Assembly (NCBI RefSeq): GCF_012972705.2
Contig: NZ_JABCSC020000004.1
Location: forward strand, 124,001 to 188,000
Direction of reading: 5' to 3'
Length of the DNA: 64,000 bases
Origin: Uliginosibacterium aquaticum
GTDB taxonomy: Bacteria; Pseudomonadota; Gammaproteobacteria; Burkholderiales; Rhodocyclaceae
The notes beneath the pieces were generated by a model, which was not told the origin of the DNA, made no database searches, and saw only the letters and a list, made by a program, of their open reading frames with translations. A program made the position numbers and the translations under genes. Shown piece by piece: positions 26,102 through 33,461 of the stretch. The first letter of the stretch is position 1, and every line of letters begins with the position of its first letter.

Positions 26102-27415
26102 ATGACTTCCTATTTCGCCAACATTCCTGCCATCGCCTATGAGGGCCCGGAGAGCCGCAACCCACTCGCCTTCCGCTGGTACGACAAGGACCGCGTCGTG
26201 CTTGGCCGCCGCATGGAAGACCAGCTGCGTTTTGCAGTGTGCTACTGGCATAACTTTTGTTGGGGTGGCGGTGACCCCTTCGGTGGCAACACTTTCGAGC
26301 GCCCCTGGTTCCAGGGTGCATCGCCCCTGCAGCTGGCTGAGCAGAAGGCTGCTTCCGCCTTCGATTTTCTGAGCAAGCTGGGCGTGCCTTACTACTGTTT
26401 TCACGATCGCGATGTAGCGCCTGAAGGAGCCAGCCCGCGCGAGTCGCACGCCAATTTCCGCCACATGGTCGAGAAGCTCGCTGCGCATCAGGCGCGTACC
26501 GGGGTGAAGCTCTTGTGGGGCACGGCCAATCTCTTCAGCCATCGCCGTTTCATGTCCGGTGCAGCCAGCAATCCGGATCCGGAGCTGTTTGCGATGGCGG
26601 CCGCGCAGGTGCGCGACGCGCTGGACGCCACGCTGGAGCTCGGCGGCGAGAACTACGTGCTTTGGGGCGGCCGTGAAGGCTATGAGAGCCTGCTGAATAC
26701 GGATCTTGCCCGCGAGATGGATCAGCTGGGCCGTTTCCTCACGCTGGTGGTGGAGCACAAGCACCGCATCGGCTTCAAGGGCCTGATCCTGATCGAGCCG
26801 AAGCCGCGTGAGCCTTCCAAGCATCAATACGATTTCGATACCGCCACTGTGTACGGCTTCCTCAAGCGCTACGGGCTGGAAAAGGAAGTCGCCGTGAATA
26901 TCGAGGCCAACCACGCTACCCTCTCCGGCCACAGCTTCGAGCACGAGATCGCCACTGCGCAGGCGCTGGGCATCTTCGGAAGCATCGACATGAACCGCGG
27001 TGATGCGCAACTCGGATGGGATACCGACCAGTTCCCGAACAATATTCCGGAAACTGCGCTGGCGCTGTACCACATCTACAAGCACGGCGGCTTCACCAGC
27101 GGTGGTTTGAACTTCGATGCCAAGGTGCGGCGCCAGTCTATCGACGCCGAGGATCTCTTCCTGGCTCACATCGGCGGCATGGATGTGTGTGCCCGCGCAC
27201 TCCTGATCGCCGAGCAGATGATCAAGGACGGCGGTCTGCAAGCCGCGGTCGATCAGCGCTATGCCGGCTGGAATGGCGATCTGGGCCAGGGGATCCTGGG
27301 TGGAAAACTGAGCCTCGCGGATCTGGCCGATCGCGTGCTGGAAGGCAATCGTGATGTGGCGCCGGTGTCAGGTCGACAGGAATGGTACGAAAATCTGTTG
27401 AACCGTTTTTGTTGA
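26102..27415 (+). CDS. xylA: Xylose isomerase
   Basis: Interconverts D-xylose and D-xylulose with divalent metals. It has 437 residues, the long class II form. Catalytic His101 and Asp104 lie in [13 protein letters not shown], metal ligands are in [17 protein letters not shown], and [19 protein letters not shown] and NIEANHATL are conserved. It lies between xylB and a GH43 enzyme. A GTAGGG palindromic repeat occupies the gap after it. Confidence 0.97.
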   Translation: MTSYFANIPAIAYEGPESRNPLAFRWYDKDRVVLGRRMEDQLRFAVCYWHNFCWGGGDPFGGNTFERPWFQGASPLQLAEQKAASAFDFLSKLGVPYYCFHDRDVAPEGASPRESHANFRHMVEKLAAHQARTGVKLLWGTANLFSHRRFMSGAASNPDPELFAMAAAQVRDALDATLELGGENYVLWGGREGYESLLNTDLAREMDQLGRFLTLVVEHKHRIGFKGLILIEPKPREPSKHQYDFDTATVYGFLKRYGLEKEVAVNIEANHATLSGHSFEHEIATAQALGIFGSIDMNRGDAQLGWDTDQFPNNIPETALALYHIYKHGGFTSGGLNFDAKVRRQSIDAEDLFLAHIGGMDVCARALLIAEQMIKDGGLQAAVDQRYAGWNGDLGQGILGGKLSLADLADRVLEGNRDVAPVSGRQEWYENLLNRFC

Positions 27416-27421
27416 AAATGT

Positions 27422-27477
27422 GTAGGGCGGGCTTCAGCCCGCCGCGATGCAGCATGGCGGCCTGAAGTCCGCCCTAC
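27422..27477. repeat. GTAGGG palindromic repeat, copy A
   Basis: Terminal inverted repeats GTAGGGCGG (27422-27430) and CCGCCCTAC (27469-27477) enclose a GC-rich core that can itself fold (GGGCTTCAGCCC). It lies in the xylA-GH43 gap and may attenuate transcription or stabilise the mRNA 3' end. Same family as copies near 37.7, 60.8, 61.4 and 61.5 kb. Confidence 0.75.
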
Positions 27478-27486
27478 GGAGAAGAA

Positions 27487-29019
27487 ATGAGCAACAGCAC
27501 ACCGCATTGGGGCCAAGGCCCTGAGGGCCAGCGCAAGGCAGATCTGGGCAATGGTTACTACCTGAACCCGATCATGCCGGGCGATCACCCCGATCCTTCC
27601 ATTCTCAAGGATGGCGAGGATTACTACATGACCTTCTCCACCTTCGATGCCTATCCCGGTCTGGTGATCTGGCATTCGAAGGATCTGGTGAACTGGCAAC
27701 CACTGGGCGCCGCGCTGAAGAAACCGATCGGTTCGGTGTGGGCGCCGGAGCTCATCAAGCACGCGGAGCGTTACTACCTCTACATCCCGACCCGGCTCAA
27801 GAATCAGGGCCTGCAGGGGCGTGGCTCGATCTACGTGATCTGGGCCGACGACATCTGCGGGCCGTGGAGCGAGCCGATCGATCTGGGCAACCCGCGCATC
27901 GACCCCGGTCACGCGGTGGGCGAGGATGGCAAGCGCTACCTGTTCCTTTCCGGCGGCGATCGCGTGCAGCTCGCCGACGATGGCCTCTCCATCGTCGGTG
28001 AGATGGAGCATGTGTATGACGGCTGGCAGTATCCGGAAGAGTGGGACGTGGAGAACTTCGCCCAGGAGGGGCCGAAGATCACGCGCCATGGCGACTACTT
28101 CTACATGATCCTCGCCGAGGGCGGCACTGCCGGCCCGGCCACCGGCCACATGGTGGTTGTGGCGCGTTCGAAGTCCATCCACGGTCCTTGGGAGAACGCG
28201 CCGAACAACCCCATCGTGCGCACGCAATCGCCGAAGGAAGCCTGGTGGTCGCGCGGCCATGCCACGCTGGTCGAGGGGCCCACAGGCGCTTGGTACATGG
28301 TCTATCACGGCTACGAGAACGGTTACTACAACCTTGGTCGCCAGTGTCTGCTCGAACCGATCGAGTGGACCGAGGATGGCTGGTTCCGTGTCACCGGCGT
28401 GGATGTGGCGCAGCCGATTTGCATGCCTGTCGCAGGCCGCGCGCTCCCACACGGGCAGGCGCTGTCAGACGATTTCTCGCGCGACAAATTCGGTGTGCAG
28501 TGGGGTTTCTACGATCCGCTTCCCTCGCATGGCATTCGCCATCGTTATGACAATGGCGCGCTGGTGATTGAGGGCCGTGGCACGACGCCGGCTGATTGCT
28601 CGCCACTGACCTGCGTGAATGGGGACCGCGCCTACCGTTTCGAGGTGGAGCTTGAGGTGGGTGAGGGCGCCACCGGCGGTGTGCTGCTCTTCTACAGCCG
28701 CCGTTTGTATGTCGGGCTGGGATTCAACCAGGGCCAGCTGTTGATGCACCGTTACGGCACCGAGCGCGAGATGAAGATTCCCGAGCATGTGGATGGCAAG
28801 CGCCTCTTCATGCGCGTGACCAACCGCGATCACATCGTCACCTTCCACACCAGCGCCGATGGCGTCACCTGGCACAAGTTCCAGACCCAGATGGAAGTGA
28901 GTGGCTACCACCACAACGTGGCCTTCGATTTTCTGAGCCTGCGTCCCGGCCTCTATGCGGCGGGTGAAGGCGAGGTGCGTTTCAGGAATTTCCGCTACGA
29001 GGCGCTCGCAGCGGAGTAA
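27487..29019 (+). CDS. Glycoside hydrolase family 43 (beta-xylosidase / arabinofuranosidase type)
   Basis: A 510-residue enzyme with no signal peptide, so probably cytoplasmic, acting on imported xylo- or arabino-oligosaccharides. The five-bladed propeller has the catalytic base D36 in HPDPSI, a second Asp in the NPRIDPGHA segment, and the acid Glu in QEGPKI. A C-terminal beta-sandwich (about 325-505, with FYSRRLYVGLGFNQGQ) matches the GH43 C2-type domain. It follows xylBA and precedes a solute-binding protein gene, consistent with xylan use. Confidence 0.92.
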   Translation: MSNSTPHWGQGPEGQRKADLGNGYYLNPIMPGDHPDPSILKDGEDYYMTFSTFDAYPGLVIWHSKDLVNWQPLGAALKKPIGSVWAPELIKHAERYYLYIPTRLKNQGLQGRGSIYVIWADDICGPWSEPIDLGNPRIDPGHAVGEDGKRYLFLSGGDRVQLADDGLSIVGEMEHVYDGWQYPEEWDVENFAQEGPKITRHGDYFYMILAEGGTAGPATGHMVVVARSKSIHGPWENAPNNPIVRTQSPKEAWWSRGHATLVEGPTGAWYMVYHGYENGYYNLGRQCLLEPIEWTEDGWFRVTGVDVAQPICMPVAGRALPHGQALSDDFSRDKFGVQWGFYDPLPSHGIRHRYDNGALVIEGRGTTPADCSPLTCVNGDRAYRFEVELEVGEGATGGVLLFYSRRLYVGLGFNQGQLLMHRYGTEREMKIPEHVDGKRLFMRVTNRDHIVTFHTSADGVTWHKFQTQMEVSGYHHNVAFDFLSLRPGLYAAGEGEVRFRNFRYEALAAE

Positions 29020-29065
29020 GCAAGTCTGGCCGGGAGATGCCGGCTGCATATAAGAGGAGACAAGC

Positions 29066-30958
29066 ATGTCGATCAGATTCCTGGCCGTTCTGGCCAGCCT
29101 CACCCTGCCGTTGGCGGCGCAGGCTTATACCAGTGCTCCGGCGCTGGCTAAACTCGAGAAGGATGGCGCACTGCCCAGCGTGGACAAGCGCCTGCCTGAA
29201 AATCCGGATGTCATTACTCCGATCGATAAGCCCGGCAAATACGGTGGCACCTTGCGTTCTGCTTTGCGTGGCAATGGCGATGGCAATGCGATCCTGCGCA
29301 TCGTCGGCAACCAGGGTCTGGTGCGCTGGAACATCGACATGAGCAAGGTCGTGCCGAATGTGGCCGAGAGCTGGACGACCAATGCCGATTCCTCCGAATA
29401 CACCTTCAAGCTGCGGCGCGGCATGAAGTGGTCCGACGGCAGCCCCTTCACAGCGGACGACGTGCTGTTCACCATGAATGATCTGCTCGGCAACAAGGGC
29501 TTCGTGGCCAACCCACCGAGTTTCTTCAAGGTGCAGGATAAGCCGGTGGTCACCGAGAAGGTCGATGACTTCACGGTGCGCTTCAAGTTTGCCGCGCCCT
29601 ACGTGTCCTTCATCGAGATCCTGGCCCACCCGACCCTGCAATACCCCACGCTGTACTCGAAGAAGTACTGCAGCCAGTTCCACCCCAAGTACAACAGCAA
29701 GGTCGATGAGCTGCTCAAGCAGAACAATGCCAAGGATTGGGGCATGCTGATCCGCCAGAAATGTGGCGATCAGGAAACGCCCACACGCTGGGCCAATCCG
29801 GAACGCCCCACGCTGGATCCGTGGTTGATCGTCGAGCCCTACGGCGGCAGCGCGGCCAAGGTACGCCTCAAGCGCAATCCCTACTTCTGGCAGGTCGACA
29901 GCAAGGGCCAGCAACTGCCCTACATCGATGAGCTGAACCTCGCCGTGATCTCGGAAGTGGAGACCATCGTGCTGGCGGCCATCAATGGTCAGCTAGACTT
30001 CCAGTCGCGCCACATCGGCGGCACGCCCAACCTGCCGGTGCTCTCCGAGAACGCTGCCAAGGGCAATTACCGCGTACTGCAGATGGAAGACGCCAGCTCC
30101 AATTCGGCCGGCCTGTTCCTGAACTTCACGACGCGCAATGAAAAACTGCGTTCGCTGATCCGCAACAAGGATTTCCGCGTCGCCCTGTCGCTGGCGATGG
30201 ATCGCAAGGAGATCAACGAGATCATCAACCTCGGCCAGAGCATGCCTTGGCAGCTCGGCCCGAAGAAGTCCAACCGCTTCTATAACGAGCAACTGGCGAC
30301 GCAATACACCAAGACCGATCTGAAAACTGCCAACGAGTTGCTCGACAAGGCTGGCCTCGGCAAGCGCGATGCGGAGGGCTATCGCCAGTACCCCTCGGGC
30401 GGGCGCGTGTCCATCGGTGCCATCGTGCCGGCGGCCAGCACGGGAGGCATTGATACCCTCGATCTGGTGCGCAAGCACTGGTCCAAGGTTGGGATTGAAC
30501 TGGTGATCCAGCCGGTGGAGCGCTCGCTGTTCTACGACCGCTCCAACACCAATGATTACGAAATGGCTATTTTCGTGGTGGGCGGCGGGCTTGATCCGCA
30601 GTTTGACAAGACCGGCGTGCTCGCCTGGAGCCCCACCGAATCCCGCCAGAGCCTGCTGTGGGCGAAGTGGGCGCAGAGCGGGGGCAAGCAGGGTGAAGAG
30701 CCGAGCGCTTCGATGAAAAAGCGCATCGAGCTGGACGAGAAATGGAAAGTGGCCAAGACCCAGGCCGAAGCCGACGGCTATCTGCGCCAGATCCTCCAGC
30801 TGGCTGCCGACGAGTTTGAGGTGATTGGTACCACGGCTACGCCCCGGGTGCTCGGCGTGCTCAGCAAGCGTCTGGTGAACGTGAACGAGAAGATGCCCTG
30901 GGCCTGGCCTTACGCCACCCCGGCCGGCTCACTGCCGCAGCAGTGGTTCTTCAAATAG
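29066..30958 (+). CDS. ABC transporter substrate-binding protein, family 5 (oligopeptide/oligosaccharide type)
   Basis: A 630-residue periplasmic binding protein with a clear signal peptide (FLAVLASLTLPLAAQA). NVAESWTTNADSSEYTFKLRRGMKWSDG and FTADDVLFTMNDL are the SBP_bac_5 signatures. AGAGGAG precedes ATG 29066. Family 5 proteins bind peptides, but several bind xylo- or manno-oligosaccharides, which would suit the neighbouring GH43. No permease or ATPase genes follow, so it must share components encoded elsewhere. A terminator ends the transcript at 31.0 kb. Confidence 0.9.
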   Translation: MSIRFLAVLASLTLPLAAQAYTSAPALAKLEKDGALPSVDKRLPENPDVITPIDKPGKYGGTLRSALRGNGDGNAILRIVGNQGLVRWNIDMSKVVPNVAESWTTNADSSEYTFKLRRGMKWSDGSPFTADDVLFTMNDLLGNKGFVANPPSFFKVQDKPVVTEKVDDFTVRFKFAAPYVSFIEILAHPTLQYPTLYSKKYCSQFHPKYNSKVDELLKQNNAKDWGMLIRQKCGDQETPTRWANPERPTLDPWLIVEPYGGSAAKVRLKRNPYFWQVDSKGQQLPYIDELNLAVISEVETIVLAAINGQLDFQSRHIGGTPNLPVLSENAAKGNYRVLQMEDASSNSAGLFLNFTTRNEKLRSLIRNKDFRVALSLAMDRKEINEIINLGQSMPWQLGPKKSNRFYNEQLATQYTKTDLKTANELLDKAGLGKRDAEGYRQYPSGGRVSIGAIVPAASTGGIDTLDLVRKHWSKVGIELVIQPVERSLFYDRSNTNDYEMAIFVVGGGLDPQFDKTGVLAWSPTESRQSLLWAKWAQSGGKQGEEPSASMKKRIELDEKWKVAKTQAEADGYLRQILQLAADEFEVIGTTATPRVLGVLSKRLVNVNEKMPWAWPYATPAGSLPQQWFFK

Positions 30959-30978
30959 GCGGGGTGTTGCCGCTTGAG

Positions 30979-31016
30979 AATGGCCGCCCGGCAAGCCTGC
31001 CCGGCGGCCATTTTTT
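30979..31016 (+). terminator. Terminator of the xylose/GH43/SBP cluster
   Basis: Arms AATGGCCGCC (30979-30988) and GGCGGCCATT (31003-31012), followed by a T run. Confidence 0.85.
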
Positions 31017-31079
31017 CGTGCAAAGGCGGGCTGGGCCTGCGTTATGATGCGCGGCCGCCACGCCTTACCTGCACGCTTC

Positions 31080-32342
31080 ATGTTTCAGACTCCCGCCCGC
31101 GCCTGTGGCGTCGATTTCGGCACCTCCAACTCCACCGTCGGCCAGATCCGGCCCGGCGCCGAAACCCTACTGTCGCTCGAAGACGGCAAGCTCACCTTGC
31201 CCTCGGCCGTATTCTTCAATGCCGATGAAGACAGCACCCACTTCGGCCGCGACGCAATGGCGCAATACCTCGACGGTTACGAAGGCCGTCTGGTGCGCTC
31301 GCTCAAGAGCCTGCTCGGTAGCCAGCTGATCGATGCCACCACCGAAGTGGCCGGGCGTGCCTTGCCTTTCCGTGAGCTGCTCGCCACTTTCATCCGCGAA
31401 CTCAAGCGGCGCGCCGAGGAAGCGGCTGGCCGGCCCTTCGATTGCGCGGTATTTGGCCGCCCGGTGTTCTTCGTGGATGGCAAGCCCGAGGCCGACAAGC
31501 TTGCCGAGGACACCCTGGCGCAGATTGCGCGGGCTGCGGGTTTTCGCGAGCTGAGCTTCCAGTTCGAGCCGATCGGTGCGGCCTTCCACTACGAGCGCAC
31601 GCTGGACCGCGAAGAACTGGTGCTGATTGCCGATATCGGCGGCGGCACGGCGGACTTCTCCTTGGTGCGCCTCTCGCCTGAGCGGGCGAAGCGTGATGAG
31701 CGCCGTGAGGATCTGCTTGCCAACGGCGGCGTGCACGTCGGCGGCACCGATTTCGACCGTGCCCTCAACCTCGCCAGCGCCATGCCCTTGCTGGGCCTGG
31801 GCAGCCGCACCCAGAACGGCGGCGAACTACCCTCGCAGCTCTTCTATCAGCTCGCCACCTGGCACACCATTCCGTTTGCCTACACCCGCACCGCCTGGAA
31901 CGATTTCCAGCAGCTCTACCGCATGAGCAGCGAGCGCGAAAAACTCGATCGCCTCTCGCGCCTGATTGATCGCCGTGCCGGCCATTGGCTGGCGCTGCAG
32001 GTGGAGCAGGTGAAGATCAATCTTTCCGCCGAGGAGCTCAGCCAGCTGGATCTGGCCGAGCTGTGGCCGGGCCTTGTCGCGCCGGTTACACGCGCCGATT
32101 TCACTGCCGCCAGCGCCGAGCTGGTCAGTCGGGTGGCGCAGACCGTGCAGGAATTGCTGCAGCAGGCCAATCTGCACAGCACCGATATCGATACCCTGTT
32201 CTTCACCGGCGGCGGCAGCGGTGTGCCGCAGCTGCGCGACGCCATCAGCCAGCTGCTGCCGGGCGCGCGTGCCTGCGAGGGCGATCTCTTCGGCAGTATC
32301 GGCGCGGGCCTCGCTGTGGAGGCCGCGCGCCGGTATGGCTAG
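31080..32342 (+). CDS. yegD: Hsp70-family protein, YegD-like
   Basis: A 420-residue actin-fold ATPase: CGVDFGTSNSTVG (phosphate 1) near residue 9, ADIGGGTADFS (phosphate 2) near 187, FFTGGGSGVPQLRD (adenosine motif) near 376. It lacks the C-terminal substrate-binding domain of DnaK, as YegD does (about 450 residues). The client is unknown. It is a single gene between a terminator and convergent minus-strand genes (stop-to-stop gap three bases). Confidence 0.9.
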   Translation: MFQTPARACGVDFGTSNSTVGQIRPGAETLLSLEDGKLTLPSAVFFNADEDSTHFGRDAMAQYLDGYEGRLVRSLKSLLGSQLIDATTEVAGRALPFRELLATFIRELKRRAEEAAGRPFDCAVFGRPVFFVDGKPEADKLAEDTLAQIARAAGFRELSFQFEPIGAAFHYERTLDREELVLIADIGGGTADFSLVRLSPERAKRDERREDLLANGGVHVGGTDFDRALNLASAMPLLGLGSRTQNGGELPSQLFYQLATWHTIPFAYTRTAWNDFQQLYRMSSEREKLDRLSRLIDRRAGHWLALQVEQVKINLSAEELSQLDLAELWPGLVAPVTRADFTAASAELVSRVAQTVQELLQQANLHSTDIDTLFFTGGGSGVPQLRDAISQLLPGARACEGDLFGSIGAGLAVEAARRYG

Positions 32343-32345
32343 GCC

Positions 32346-32999
32346 CTAGTCACGGCCGTGGCCGTGACCGCCGCCCTTGCCGCCAGAATTGTCCGGCCGA
32401 CCGCCGCGGTCATTGTGATCCGGGCCGCGTGAGTCCTGCCGCTGTTCCTGCCTGGGGGCTTCGCGGCGCTCATAGTCGCGGCGCACTGGCTCCATGTCGC
32501 GGCGGATCTCGTCGCGGCGCTCGTTCTGCTTTTCGCGCTCGCGCTGAAAGCTCCGGTCGCGTTCGCGTCGGTCATGGTCGCGGCGCCAGTCATCCTCGCG
32601 GCGGCGATCGTCCTCGTACCAGCGCTGCCAGCGCTCATGCTCGTTGCGCTGAGCCTCGCGCCAGTCCGAATGGCGCTCCCAGCGCCCGGCGCGGAAATAC
32701 CAGTCGTCGCGGTCGTGGTCCCAGCGTTCGGGGATCCATACATACCCCGGGCGTTCGCGCAGCCAGATGCCGCCAACCCAGGCATACGCACGACCATCCC
32801 AGCGCCAGTAACCGGGGCGCCATACATGACCGTGACGCGGCTTGGGCCAGACTTCATGGCGCGGCGGCGGCGGCGGGCCGTAGATGTCGATGCTCACGCC
32901 GGGCAGGTGGATGTCGATGCCCACCGATACGCCAGCCTGGCTGGCCAGCGGGCAAAGGAGGCCGGTGGTGAGCAGCAGTGCTGCAAGTGTCTTGTTCAT
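32346..32999 (-). CDS. Exported YXWGXW-like protein with highly charged tail
   Basis: A 217-residue exported protein. The signal peptide is about 1-22. A Pro/Trp/Tyr-rich part with repeated W-x-P-G-Y-W type motifs (GHVWRPGYWRWDGRAYAWV, GIWLRERPGYVWIPERW) covers about 55-105. A long Arg/Glu/Asp-rich tail then ends in GGKGGGHGHGRD. AGGA precedes the ATG. Such proteins are common in betaproteobacteria and probably sit in the envelope; the function is unknown. It lies just after a His/Tyr-rich exported gene, so the two may be co-expressed. Confidence 0.75.
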   Translation of the reverse strand: MNKTLAALLLTTGLLCPLASQAGVSVGIDIHLPGVSIDIYGPPPPPRHEVWPKPRHGHVWRPGYWRWDGRAYAWVGGIWLRERPGYVWIPERWDHDRDDWYFRAGRWERHSDWREAQRNEHERWQRWYEDDRRREDDWRRDHDRRERDRSFQREREKQNERRDEIRRDMEPVRRDYERREAPRQEQRQDSRGPDHNDRGGRPDNSGGKGGGHGHGRD

Positions 33000-33014
33000 C
33001 GGGGGGTCCTGTTA

Positions 33015-33320
33015 TTAATACCGGTGCGGGCCACGCGGATAACCGTGGTGGTCCCGGCGTGCGTCACGGTAGCGGTATTCGTCGTGATAGTAGTGATGGT
33101 GGTGATATTCCCGGGCCGGGCGGTACTCGTAACGCGGCGGCGGGGGAGGGCGATGATAGCCGCCGTGAGCCGATTCGCCACCGATCACGATGCGCGGCAC
33201 GATGACCGGTGGCAGGGGCGGGGCGAAGCGCTCGAACACGGTTTCGGCGTGGCTGATGGCCGGGGCGGCCAGGCTGGCCGCAGCGAGCAGGGCGAGGAAG
33301 ATCTGGCGCGGGGTTTTCAT
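33015..33320 (-). CDS. Small exported His/Tyr/Pro-rich protein
   Basis: A 101-residue protein with a signal peptide (about 1-25, ending SHAET). The mature part has a PPLPPVIVPRIVIGG stretch and then a tail dense in His, Tyr and Arg, with four consecutive His, which may bind metal. AAGGAG precedes ATG 33320. No domain is recognised. It lies directly upstream of the YXWGXW-like gene in the same direction. Confidence 0.65.
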   Translation of the reverse strand: MKTPRQIFLALLAAASLAAPAISHAETVFERFAPPLPPVIVPRIVIGGESAHGGYHRPPPPPRYEYRPAREYHHHHYYHDEYRYRDARRDHHGYPRGPHRY

Positions 33321-33461
33321 CGAAATTCTCCTTGGTGGGGCGGATGCCTCTGCTTCCATTAACGCGCCGCCCGCAAGCGGGTGGACGGGTGTCAGCTGGC
33401 TGTCAGCCTGGCGCGATGCAGGCGTAAACTGCTGCCATCCTGATGCACCGGAGGTGCGCCC

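Noticed and set aside
25244-27241. Long open frame of 665 codons on the minus strand over xylB and xylA
   Set aside because: It is antisense to two certain genes, has no family signature, and arises from the strong third-position GC of those genes.
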